From: an uncultured Oscillospiraceae bacterium | GTDB taxonomy: Bacteria > Bacillota > Clostridia > Oscillospirales > Acutalibacteraceae | Reading direction: 5' to 3' | Assembly (NCBI GenBank): GCA_949283785.1 | Contig: CASDTR010000012.1 | Coordinates: 62,001-126,000, forward strand | Length of the DNA stretch: 64,000 bases | In this document: piece by piece, positions 44,024 through 52,557 of the stretch | How the letters are laid out: every line of letters begins with the position of its first letter | Position numbering within the stretch: the first letter of the stretch is position 1 | Notes under the pieces: generated by a model | The model's database searches: none | Told to the model about the DNA's origin: nothing | What the model saw: the letters and a program-made list of their open reading frames with translations, nothing else | Position numbers and translations under genes: made by a program

Positions 44024-45817
44024 TTGAAAAACATTATCAGAGTTTCCGCCTGTGTACACAAGGTCGTGTCTGGAAACGCTGCCAGATGCGCAGGGTATGC
44101 CCTGAAAGCGGTTTCTGACGCTGCGGCAATCGGAGCGGATATCATAGTTCTGCCCCGCCTTTCCATATGCGGAGCCGGTGCGGGAAGCCTCATGAACAAT
44201 AAAGTAGTCCTTGACGACTGCAAAAACGCCGTTTCCGAAATAGCCTCGCGCACTAAAGAAATTGATGCTTACATTCTGGTTTCATCGCCGATAAGAGAAA
44301 ACGGCAGAATTTCTGCCGCAACAACCGTGATTTACAAAGGAGAAGAGCTTGCGGTAATCCCCGAAAACTGCGAGGATACGCTCCTTTTCGCCTGCGGCGA
44401 TTCCCTTTTCGCCGTGTTATCATGCCGTCCCGAGGACATTTTCATTTACGGAACAAAAGCGGTAAACAGCGGCGCCGATATAGTTATCTGCCAAAGCTCC
44501 GCCCCCGCCTATGCAGGGTACAGGGACGAATGCCGTAAAATTTTCGCCGCATTTACGAAATCTGCCGGCTGCGCCGCAGCGGTCTGCTGCTCCAATATCG
44601 ACGAGACCACCTTCCCCGACGTATACTCCCCCTTTGCGGGAATTTTCGAATGCGGCAGCGAAATAGCCTGGCAGACCCACATATCCTCCTCCTTCTCCGC
44701 AAGCGGCGATTTGGACGCGGATATAATGGCCTCTCAGAAAAAGGTTTTCGCCGATGAGGTATATCCCATCAATTCCCACGAGCTCAACGACAAAAACGGA
44801 CTTCTGAGAAAGGTGGTTCAGAATCCATTCCTGCCCGAGGAATACATGGATTCCGTCTCCGTCACCGCCGAATACTTTGACCTTCAGGTCAGAGGACTTA
44901 TGGGACGGCTTAAAAATACGGGAATCAAAAAGGCCGTCATCGGAATTTCCGGCGGACTTGACTCCACCCTTGCGGTGCTCGCGGCCTCGGAGGCCTTTGA
45001 AAGGCTCGGACTTCCCTCAAAAAATGTAATCGGCATAACCATGCCCGGCTTCGGAACCACGGGCAGAACCTACGAAAACGCCCTGAGCCTGCTTGACGCT
45101 CTCGGAACAGACAAGCGCGAAATTTCAATTAAAAACGCCTGCACGGAGCATCTTGAAAATATCGGCCACGGCCTTGAGCCCCACGACGTAACTTACGAAA
45201 ACGCCCAGGCCCGCGAAAGGATGCAGATACTCTTCGACGTTGCCAACTGGGAAAAGGCGCTGGTTATCGGAACGGGAGACCTTTCCGAATCTGCTCTCGG
45301 CTGGTGTACCTTCGGCGGCGACCACCTGGCAGGCTACAACACCAACTCTTCAATCACAAAGACCATGGCAAGATGCATCGTAAAATATCTTGCCCAGTCG
45401 CCGTCCTTCGCAAACGCAAGGAGCGTCCTCGAGGATATCCTCGATACCCCCGTGAGTCCCGAGCTCATCCCTTCCGAAAACGGAGAAATGGGTCAGAAAA
45501 CGGAAAATATCCTCGGCTCCTATGAGCTCCACGATTTCTTCCTCTATTACTTCGTAAAATACTCCCTGGCTCCTTCAAAGGTCTTTGACTACGCAAGATA
45601 CGCCTTTGAAGAAGTATATTCGGAGGAGTATATCATAAATACCCTTAAAACATTTATCAGGCGCTTTTTCTCAAGCCAGTTCAAGCGCGCCTGCTCCTCG
45701 GAGGGCTGCGCCGCCATCGCCCCCGTAAGCCTTTCCTCAGGCAGGTTCTCAATGCCGTCAGACTCGAGCGCCGGCTTTATGCTGTCGGAGCTTGACGCTT
45801 ATTTATCAGAAAAATAA
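44024..45817 (+). CDS. nadE: NAD+ synthase with degenerate glutaminase domain
   Basis: 597 residues from a TTG start behind GGAGGTG. The C-terminal synthetase has VIGISGGLDSTLAVLA (near 306), TMPGFGTTGRTYENA, VIGTGDLSESALGWCTFGGD and IIRRF-like end motifs, so NAD formation from deamido-NAD should work. The N-terminal nitrilase domain looks inactive: the catalytic Glu of LPELS is Arg45 (IVLPRLSICG), the Lys-bearing LPNY loop is deleted (YKGEELAVIPENCEDTLLF runs straight on), and only Cys134 (LSCRPED) remains of the triad. The enzyme would then use free ammonia or a separate amidotransferase. UPF0237 follows closely. Confidence 0.92.
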   Translation: MKNIIRVSACVHKVVSGNAARCAGYALKAVSDAAAIGADIIVLPRLSICGAGAGSLMNNKVVLDDCKNAVSEIASRTKEIDAYILVSSPIRENGRISAATTVIYKGEELAVIPENCEDTLLFACGDSLFAVLSCRPEDIFIYGTKAVNSGADIVICQSSAPAYAGYRDECRKIFAAFTKSAGCAAAVCCSNIDETTFPDVYSPFAGIFECGSEIAWQTHISSSFSASGDLDADIMASQKKVFADEVYPINSHELNDKNGLLRKVVQNPFLPEEYMDSVSVTAEYFDLQVRGLMGRLKNTGIKKAVIGISGGLDSTLAVLAASEAFERLGLPSKNVIGITMPGFGTTGRTYENALSLLDALGTDKREISIKNACTEHLENIGHGLEPHDVTYENAQARERMQILFDVANWEKALVIGTGDLSESALGWCTFGGDHLAGYNTNSSITKTMARCIVKYLAQSPSFANARSVLEDILDTPVSPELIPSENGEMGQKTENILGSYELHDFFLYYFVKYSLAPSKVFDYARYAFEEVYSEEYIINTLKTFIRRFFSSQFKRACSSEGCAAIAPVSLSSGRFSMPSDSSAGFMLSELDAYLSEK

Positions 45818-45834
45818 TTTTGGAGGTTCACAAT

Positions 45835-46104
45835 ATGCGTGCTGTTATCACTGTTGTAGGCCGTGACAAGGTCGGTATTCTTGCAAAGGTATCCTCTGTC
45901 TGCGCGGAAAACAACGTTAACGTTATTGAGGTTTCACAGTCTATCCTGCAGGATATGTTCTGCATGATAATGCTTACCGACGTGAGCGAGTGCAGCGTAC
46001 CATTCACCGAGTTTGCCGAAAATCTGGCAAAGCAGGGCGAGGAACAGAATCTTTCGATTCGCGCAATGCATGAGGACGTTTTCAATTCCATGCACAGAAT
46101 TTAA
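45835..46104 (+). CDS. ACT domain protein, UPF0237 family
   Basis: This 89-residue protein (AVITVVGRDKVGILAKVSSV, NNVNVIEVSQSILQDMFCMI) is a single ACT domain as in UPF0237. GGAGG lies before the ATG. It is found with UPF0210 genes in many bacteria, and here the two are 15 bases apart. It probably binds an amino acid or similar ligand; the ligand is unknown. Confidence 0.95.
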   Translation: MRAVITVVGRDKVGILAKVSSVCAENNVNVIEVSQSILQDMFCMIMLTDVSECSVPFTEFAENLAKQGEEQNLSIRAMHEDVFNSMHRI

Positions 46105-46119
46105 GGAGTAGAGTTTTTA

Positions 46120-47475
46120 ATGATCAATACAAGAGATATTTTGGAAACCATCAGCATGATACAGGACGAAAACCTTGATATAAGAACCATAACCATGGGT
46201 ATTTCGCTCCTTGACTGCTGCTGCAGCGATATAGATGCCGCATGTACAAAGGTCTATGACAAAATCACCCGTAAAGCTGAAAAACTTGTCAAAACAGGCG
46301 AGGATATAGAAAAGGAATTCGGCATACCGATTATCCACAAGAGAATATCGGTAACGCCCATATCCATGATATACGCCTCCTGCGGCGGAGACCCCGTGAA
46401 ATTCGCCAGAACCCTCGAAAAAGCCTCTCAGACAGTGGGGGTAAACTTTATCGGCGGATACTCGGCTCTCGTGCAGAAGGGCTTTGCGGCAGGCGACATA
46501 GAGCTTATACGCAGCATCCCCGAAGCCCTCTCGGTTACCGACCACATATGCTCCTCCGTAAACATAGGCTCCACAAAGGCAGGCATCAATATGGACGCCG
46601 TAAAGCTTATGGGTGAAATAGTTAAGGAGACCGCTGAGGTAACCGCCGACCGCGACTGCATAGGCGCCGCAAAGCTTGTGGTATTCTGCAACGCCCCCGA
46701 CGACAACCCATTTATGGCAGGTGCCTTCCACGGCGCGGGAGAGCCCGACTGCGTAATAAACGTAGGCGTTTCGGGACCCGGCGTCGTCCGTGCGGCTCTC
46801 GCCAAAAACCCCGACTGCGATATTACGGGAGTTGCCGATATAATTAAGAAAACCGCTTTCAAAATTACGAGAATGGGTCAGCTCGTGGCTTCAGAGGCTT
46901 CAAAAAGGCTTGACGTTCCCTTCGGAATAGTTGACCTTTCCCTTGCTCCCACTCCCGCAGTAGGCGACTCCGTAGCCCATATACTTGAGGAAATGGGACT
47001 CGAGCAGTGCGGCACTCACGGCACCACGGCTGCCCTTGCCCTGCTCAACGACGCGGTTAAAAAGGGCGGCGTAATGGCCTCCTCCCATGTGGGCGGCCTT
47101 TCGGGCGCATTTATCCCCGTGACTGAAGACGCAGGCATGATAGACGCCGCAAGAAAGGGCTCCCTCATAATCGAGAAACTGGAGGCCATGACCGCAGTGT
47201 GCTCGGTGGGACTTGATATGATTGTAGTTCCGGGAGAAATCTCCCCCGCCACGATCTCCGCGATCATCGCCGACGAGGCGGCTATCGGCATGGTAAACTC
47301 AAAGACCACCGCCGTAAGACTTATCCCCGCCATCGGCAAAAAAGTGGGAGAAGAGCTCAATTTCGGCGGACTCCTCGGCAGCGGTCCCGTCATGGCCATA
47401 AACGAAAAATCCAGCGAAAGATTCATAGCGAGAGGCGGACGTATTCCCGCCCCCATACAGAGCCTTAAAAACTAA
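46120..47475 (+). CDS. UPF0210 (PFL family/DUF711) protein
   Basis: This 451-residue protein matches UPF0210 end to end: [52 protein letters not shown]-like [49 protein letters not shown] and [13 protein letters not shown]. The family has a pyruvate formate-lyase-like fold without the radical Gly chemistry being shown. The function is unknown. AAGGAGTAG precedes the start. It is paired with the UPF0237 ACT domain, likely as regulator and effector. Confidence 0.94.
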   Translation: MINTRDILETISMIQDENLDIRTITMGISLLDCCCSDIDAACTKVYDKITRKAEKLVKTGEDIEKEFGIPIIHKRISVTPISMIYASCGGDPVKFARTLEKASQTVGVNFIGGYSALVQKGFAAGDIELIRSIPEALSVTDHICSSVNIGSTKAGINMDAVKLMGEIVKETAEVTADRDCIGAAKLVVFCNAPDDNPFMAGAFHGAGEPDCVINVGVSGPGVVRAALAKNPDCDITGVADIIKKTAFKITRMGQLVASEASKRLDVPFGIVDLSLAPTPAVGDSVAHILEEMGLEQCGTHGTTAALALLNDAVKKGGVMASSHVGGLSGAFIPVTEDAGMIDAARKGSLIIEKLEAMTAVCSVGLDMIVVPGEISPATISAIIADEAAIGMVNSKTTAVRLIPAIGKKVGEELNFGGLLGSGPVMAINEKSSERFIARGGRIPAPIQSLKN

Positions 47476-47546
47476 ATTTTGAATAAAATTAAAATTTCAG
47501 TCCATACTATTGATTGCAAACCGCAAAATAAGGAGTTGAAATTTTA

Positions 47547-47762
47547 ATGCTTGATAAACTTGCTTTGTTTCTCGTAATTATTGGAGCGATTAACTGGGGC
47601 AGCATCGGTCTCTTCCAGTTCGACATCGTAGGCTGGCTCTTCGGCGGACAGGGAAGCATTATCAGCCGAATAATCTTTTCTCTTGTCGCCCTTGCCGGTA
47701 TCTGGTGCATATCCCTCCTTTTCCGTGACAACGAGGTTCTCACTTCCGCAGATCACGAATAA
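47547..47762 (+). CDS. DUF378 small membrane protein
   Basis: This 71-residue protein has two membrane helices (LALFLVIIGAINWGSIGLF and IISRIIFSLVALAGIWCISL). The AINWG motif and layout are those of DUF378. AAGGAG lies upstream. It follows UPF0210 after 71 bases and precedes a strong terminator. The function is unknown. Confidence 0.9.
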   Translation: MLDKLALFLVIIGAINWGSIGLFQFDIVGWLFGGQGSIISRIIFSLVALAGIWCISLLFRDNEVLTSADHE

Positions 47763-47780
47763 TTTTGCATTTGCAGATAA

Positions 47781-47814
47781 AAATCCCGTGCTCAGAAAAG
47801 CACGGGATTTTTTT
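47781..47814 (+). terminator. Terminator after DUF378 gene
   Basis: AAATCCCGTGCT, loop CAGAAA, AGCACGGGATTT, then T5. Confidence 0.9.
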
Positions 47815-47851
47815 GACTTGTTTTTTCGATTTTTTACATATCTTACAGCAA

Positions 47852-47890
47852 TAAAAAATCCCCCATATCGGCATTACTGCCGATATGGGG
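47852..47890 (-). terminator. Terminator of the 914-residue repeat protein gene
   Basis: On the minus strand CCCCATATCGGCA, loop GTAA, TGCCGATATGGGG, then GATTTTTTA. Confidence 0.9.
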
Positions 47891-47942
47891 TAACTCAATT
47901 TATTAAGTTGTCCGTTTTAACGGTTTAAACTCTCTGAGTTAA

Positions 47943-50687
47943 TTAAGCGTGCTTTCTCTTTCTTGCGATGAGAAGAACTGCACCGGCTGCAACAGCTGTT
48001 GCTACGAAGCCGGAGATTGCAACGTCACCTGTGGGAACGTCTTCATATCCGCCGTCAACATATCCGTCATCACCGTCGGGTGTTGTGGTGCTGCCGTCGC
48101 CGCCGTCGCCGCCGTCACCGCCGTTTCCGCCGACAAGAAGCTCAACAACAAGCGCAATTGCTGAGTCGGGATCTGCCTTAGCCATGTCAAGGATGCTGGT
48201 AACGATACCTGTCATGTTCTCAGGAAGAAGTCCTGCGAGGAGATCGTTTACAGTGTTGTAGTTCTCTTCGATCTGAAGAAGACCGAGAACGTAACGGAGA
48301 ACTGTTACAAGAACGTCAGCCTGATCAGCAACGATCTTCTTGCTTGCTACGAAGTTGCCTTCAGCATCTACGCGCTTGCTTGTGAAGTCTGTAAGAGTGC
48401 CGAGAGCAGCAACCTTGTGAAGGTCGATGTCGCTGAGGACGATCTTGATGTTCTCAGGAAGAACCTGAGCAAGAAGTCCGTTGAGAAGCTCGTCGAGGTC
48501 GATATTGTTGAGAACGTCAAGCTCCTTTGTAAGATCAAATCCAGCCTGAGCAAGAAGTGAGTTTACGGGAGCGATAAGGTTAGCTACAAATACTGATACG
48601 TTGTTGCTGTCAACAAAGTATGCAATGTTGGGAAGGATCTTTGTAAGTCCGTCGATAGGTGTAGCTGCGATGCTCTCAACAAGGTCAAGAATAGGATTGA
48701 GAATGTCAAGAACAAGGTTGTCGTGATCTGCGGCAACATCCTTCTTGTACTCAGCATATGTCTTGATGTCTGTGCATCCGAGAGCCTCGAGGAGAGGAAT
48801 GATAGCTGTGTTGTAGCCGTTTCCGCCCTTAAGAGTTACTGCATCAAAGAGAACAAGGTTCTCGTCGGTAAGGATAAAGTCGAGAAGTCCGGTTACGGGA
48901 CGAAGAACTGCAACGAGAGCGCTTGTGAAGCCGTCTCTGTCTCCGTCTGTGAAGCCATAGTTAACAGCTGAGAAATCAACGTCTGCCCATGAATCTGCCT
49001 TCTCGAAAGCAGCCTTGGCAACGGCGTACTCTTTCTCTGTAAGAAGAGAAGCAACGCCCTTAGGTGTTACGTCAACTCCGAGAAGACCGAGAACCTGAGA
49101 AACCTCAGCGCCTGCGCCTTCGATTGCGGAGTATGCTTCTTTTACAAGAGTGTTAACAATGTTGTTTGTGTAAAGATTTTCGCTTATCAGGCTCTGAAGT
49201 CCGCCGGGAAGAAGTGTTCCGATGAGGGCATCAAGAGTGGGGACAAGCTGTGCAATCTGCTCTTTTGTAAACTTTGTGCCGTAGTCGACCTTGTACTTCT
49301 CGATTGCGGGTGTGTTATACTCGTAATTTACAAGATCGTAGTTGGGTGAGAAAAGACTGAAGACGAATGAAATGATCTCGTCATTTGTCATGGCGAAAAC
49401 TGTGTCAAGGAGACCTGCGACTGTCTCGTCGCCGATCATCTCAACGAGGAGAGCCTTGTTTGCTCTTGCAGTATCAAGAGCATAGTTGAGAACTGTTACA
49501 AGGACGTCTGCACGATAAGCCTTGATTTCAAAGCTCTTGCCGCCGTTTGAGTTATCAACAGCGGTAACTTCTCCGAGCTTTGAAAGGAGCTCGAAGTCAA
49601 CGTCTTTCCAAACAAATCCTTCGACCTGAGAAGTGATGGCGCTCTCAAGAAGATCGTTGATGCCTTCAGCTGTTGCGATCTGAGGCATTGCTTCAAGAAC
49701 AAGGTCACCGACATTGATTGATGTGGTGTAAACCTCAAACTTATCAAGAAATTCAACACCGATCTGAACAACAAGCTTCTGAACAGCTGCTACATGAAGC
49801 TGGTTGGTGATGATATAGCCAACAGCAGGAAGCAGGTCAACAATCTCCGTTAAGGGAGAACCTGTTGTAAGAGAATCAGCTCTGTCAAGAAGAGGATTGA
49901 GAATGTTTCCAAGCAAAGCAACTGTAGAACCGTCTGCCTTGTACTCTTCAACTGTAAGAGCGTCAGCTCCGATATGCTGAAGAAGAGGAAGAACGATGTC
50001 TGCATATGCATTGCAACCGGTGATCTTAACAGAAATGACATTAAAATCGCCAATTCCGACTATCTGTCCATTAAGAGTTTCTCCGGAAAGAGCAGCTCTG
50101 AGAACAGAGTTAAGACCGTTGAGGCCGCTGCCGAGAGCTTCGATGAAAGAATCTCTGTCAGTTACGCCCCACTTTACGTTGTCCCAGTTAACGTTTGCCC
50201 AATCGTCTCCTGCAGCAGCGATTGCTTCTTTAGCAGCGCTGAATTTAGGATCGATCTGAGTGGCAACGTCAGCAGGCTTAACATAAAGTCCGATAGCATC
50301 CTTCATGACTTTAAAGATAATATCTTTCAGGAAGGTGGGGACATCCTCAATGTTATTGATTGTGTCCTGGATCATCGGATAAACAGCCTTTACTATCTCG
50401 TTAACGATAGCATCGGTGAAGAGATTTTCACTTATAAGCTTGTTAACTGCGTCATTGAGTGACTCAGCACCGGGACTTACAAGTGATGCTACTGCGCCGC
50501 TCTTAACAACTTCGTCAAGAGCTGCAAGTACCTGAGTTGCAGCTTCTTCAGTTACACCATCAGGCAGGTCAACTACTCCGGTTTTTTCTTCAGCAGCAAA
50601 GGCCATCATACCTGCTGAAAGAGAAGAGAAAACCAGAACGAGTGCCAGCACAACGCTGAGCACTTTGCGGATTGTTTTACTTTTCAA
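47943..50687 (-). CDS. Large anchored repeat protein (914 aa), paralogue of the giant protein
   Basis: The TTG start (KSKTIRKVLSVVLALVLVF) lies behind AAGGGGA. The signal peptide ends MMAFAA near residue 31. Two repeats follow (about 70-410 and 485-820), each with (S/T)ENL(F/Y)T, a D-rich loop (WGVTDRDSF or YGFTDGDRDGF), a PLL(Q/E) segment, an (I/V)LPxxxY segment and an ADVLVTVL(N/R)Y segment. A Gly-Gly-Asp linker leads to DVPTGD, a membrane helix and RKRKHA, a sorting-like signal although not canonical LPXTG. It is probably wall-attached. The 1795-residue protein at 15543 shares the repeat and signal peptide style. No known domain function is recognised. Confidence 0.88.
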   Translation of the reverse strand: MKSKTIRKVLSVVLALVLVFSSLSAGMMAFAAEEKTGVVDLPDGVTEEAATQVLAALDEVVKSGAVASLVSPGAESLNDAVNKLISENLFTDAIVNEIVKAVYPMIQDTINNIEDVPTFLKDIIFKVMKDAIGLYVKPADVATQIDPKFSAAKEAIAAAGDDWANVNWDNVKWGVTDRDSFIEALGSGLNGLNSVLRAALSGETLNGQIVGIGDFNVISVKITGCNAYADIVLPLLQHIGADALTVEEYKADGSTVALLGNILNPLLDRADSLTTGSPLTEIVDLLPAVGYIITNQLHVAAVQKLVVQIGVEFLDKFEVYTTSINVGDLVLEAMPQIATAEGINDLLESAITSQVEGFVWKDVDFELLSKLGEVTAVDNSNGGKSFEIKAYRADVLVTVLNYALDTARANKALLVEMIGDETVAGLLDTVFAMTNDEIISFVFSLFSPNYDLVNYEYNTPAIEKYKVDYGTKFTKEQIAQLVPTLDALIGTLLPGGLQSLISENLYTNNIVNTLVKEAYSAIEGAGAEVSQVLGLLGVDVTPKGVASLLTEKEYAVAKAAFEKADSWADVDFSAVNYGFTDGDRDGFTSALVAVLRPVTGLLDFILTDENLVLFDAVTLKGGNGYNTAIIPLLEALGCTDIKTYAEYKKDVAADHDNLVLDILNPILDLVESIAATPIDGLTKILPNIAYFVDSNNVSVFVANLIAPVNSLLAQAGFDLTKELDVLNNIDLDELLNGLLAQVLPENIKIVLSDIDLHKVAALGTLTDFTSKRVDAEGNFVASKKIVADQADVLVTVLRYVLGLLQIEENYNTVNDLLAGLLPENMTGIVTSILDMAKADPDSAIALVVELLVGGNGGDGGDGGDGSTTTPDGDDGYVDGGYEDVPTGDVAISGFVATAVAAGAVLLIARKRKHA

Positions 50688-50765
50688 TGGTAAAATCCCC
50701 TTTCATAATATTTAACAGGAAGCATTCACTTCAACACTAACCGCAAAAATTGTGCACACAACCTG

Positions 50766-50794
50766 TTTATACAGCGAATTATAAACTGTTTCAA
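50766..50794 (-). promoter_or_regulatory. Promoter of the 914-residue repeat protein gene
   Basis: On the minus strand TTGAAA, a 17-base spacer and TATAAA, about 80 bases before the TTG start. Confidence 0.7.
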
Positions 50795-50891
50795 GGTGAA
50801 AATCAATTAACTAATTGCATAAAAATGATAAAATTACTTAGCATTTTCCAACAAAAAGGCCGGAATTTCTATACAATTCGTAAACAAAGAC

Positions 50892-50937
50892 AAAAGCCGC
50901 TCCTTTATTATATAAAAGCATAAAGAAGCGGCTTTAA
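50892..50937 (-). terminator. Terminator of M28 peptidase gene
   Basis: AAAGCCGCTCCTTTAT pairs with ATAAAGAAGCGGCTTT with one mismatch. On the minus strand it is followed by TGTCTTTG. Confidence 0.65.
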
Positions 50938-50951
50938 AATATTGGAAAATA

Positions 50952-52214
50952 TTACTTATTGTATTTTTTTTCGTAACTTTCAATACCGCCCTTGGCATCG
51001 TAGAGACGAGCTGCCTCGAGACAGATATCAAGTGAAAGCTCTATACATTCGGGATTGATGTTATCCCATGAATCATGCCTTGTATGATAATAGGTTTTGG
51101 GATTATGGTTGACTCCGCAGAAGCCGCAGGAACGTATTCCGTGCATAGAGAATCCTTCCGCGTCAACGGCGCCGGGATAAAGCTCGGCTCTCGGCATATC
51201 GACGCCGCAGTTAAGGCCGGCCTCATGGAGAAGATCTCCTACCGCCTCGCTGTCCTTAACGGTACCGGTGCAGCCCTGAGTGTAAACCTGAAGCTGCTCA
51301 ATTTCTCTCATGGTATCCATGGAGATAAATACGGTTTCGATTTCCTTGAGCTCCTTCTGGTGACGCTTGGCATAGGCCTTTGCTCCCCTGAGTCCCGCCT
51401 CCTCGGCTCCTGCGATAAGACAGCATACCTCGGTGTTTTCAAAACGGAAATCAGCGTCGTTCATCTCCTTGAGAACGCCCATGGCTATGTAGCAGGCCGT
51501 AAGGTTATCATTTGCTCCGTCCACGATAACCTTCCAGTTGATAAAAAACAGAATTGAAATTATAAACGGAATGGTTATACCTGAAATTATACCCATAACC
51601 TTCCAGAATCCGCTGAAAACAATATCGTTGCCCACTCCGATAGTAATCGCGGCCGCAGTATTCACTATAAAAATAAAGAACATACTGATAATAGCTCCGC
51701 CTATTACGGGCACGAGAGCCGCAAGCTGTCCGTGCAGTGAATAGGTCCACTCATAAGCCGCATCGGCGTGACCTCCGAATATGATCCTTCTTTTTACCTC
51801 TCCTTTGGGAGCTCTGCGCGCCATTACGTTTCTCGAAACTCTTTTCGGAAAAAGGAAGTCAACAAATGAACGGTACATCATGAACTCAAAGGCAAACATA
51901 AGGATGGAAAACAGAGTGAGAATGCCGCCTATAATCGGAAAAACGATGCTGTAGGGCGAAAGCCAGAACATCACCGTCGAGAGAAGGGTAAGCAGCGCGG
52001 CGATGATTATAAAGCCCATAAATGCATGGGGATGAAGAGTAAAGTCCTCCATTTCAACTTTGTCGGCGTACTTTTCAAGCTCCTTTTTGAAAAAAGCCTG
52101 AGAATCGCGTTCTGCCTGGGTGCCGGGCGCTCTTCTCTTAAAATTTTCGCAGACGTATTTTATGCCGTCTGTCATAAACTGCAGGGTTTCCTTTGTGGAT
52201 TTGGTCACAGACAT
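50952..52214 (-). CDS. M28-type metallopeptidase with inserted membrane helices
   Basis: About 420 residues. The start is placed at MSVTKST because GGAGG lies inside the longer frame just before it. Zn-ligand motifs of M28 are all present: FGGHADAAYEW, DGANDNLTACY, LIAGAEEAGLRG (catalytic Glu), SMDTM and YYHTRHDSWDNI. One hydrophobic pair sits near residues 70-120, and a second pair sits between the first His and the bridging Asp (near 165-235), splitting the catalytic domain in sequence. It would be a membrane-embedded aminopeptidase. The substrate is unknown. It has its own promoter upstream. Confidence 0.87.
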   Translation of the reverse strand: MSVTKSTKETLQFMTDGIKYVCENFKRRAPGTQAERDSQAFFKKELEKYADKVEMEDFTLHPHAFMGFIIIAALLTLLSTVMFWLSPYSIVFPIIGGILTLFSILMFAFEFMMYRSFVDFLFPKRVSRNVMARRAPKGEVKRRIIFGGHADAAYEWTYSLHGQLAALVPVIGGAIISMFFIFIVNTAAAITIGVGNDIVFSGFWKVMGIISGITIPFIISILFFINWKVIVDGANDNLTACYIAMGVLKEMNDADFRFENTEVCCLIAGAEEAGLRGAKAYAKRHQKELKEIETVFISMDTMREIEQLQVYTQGCTGTVKDSEAVGDLLHEAGLNCGVDMPRAELYPGAVDAEGFSMHGIRSCGFCGVNHNPKTYYHTRHDSWDNINPECIELSLDICLEAARLYDAKGGIESYEKKYNK

Positions 52215-52269
52215 AATCTTTTCCTCCATAAATCAAAAAATTATCCGCTTAACGGAAAAATATAGAAAT

Positions 52270-52297
52270 ATTATACCATTTTTTCAAGATTATTCAA
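52270..52297 (-). promoter_or_regulatory. Promoter of M28 peptidase gene
   Basis: On the minus strand TTGAAT, a 16-base spacer and TATAAT. Between here and 52500 the AT-rich gap shows nothing else. Confidence 0.65.
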
Positions 52298-52499
52298 CAT
52301 CGTTAATTGAAACAATTAAAAAACCTAAAAAATTAAGTTTGAAAAGAAATTAAGGCCGTTATGCCGTACTTTTTTGCTTTATTTTGTCATTACGGATTAA
52401 ATAAAACGGAGTTTCTTTTCAATAACTATTGTCATCAATTTACAATATCATGTTATTAGATACAAAAAATAAAGCAGAAACTCGAATTTAATATTTAAT

Positions 52500-52528
52500 T
52501 TGACCTGTATAAAAAAGTGGTATATAAT
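52500..52528 (+). promoter_or_regulatory. Promoter of GPH transporter gene
   Basis: TTGACC (52500-52505), a 17-base spacer and TATAAT (52523-52528). Confidence 0.75.
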
Positions 52529-52557
52529 TAGTGCATAAAAATTACGGAGGAACGGCA

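Noticed and set aside
48090..48130. GC-rich CCGCCGTC repeats
   Set aside because: They only encode the Gly-Gly-Asp linker of the anchored repeat protein.
52230..52499. AT-rich gap as a replication origin
   Set aside because: No cluster of DnaA boxes is visible and no dnaA/dnaN genes are near; two ordinary promoters explain the composition.
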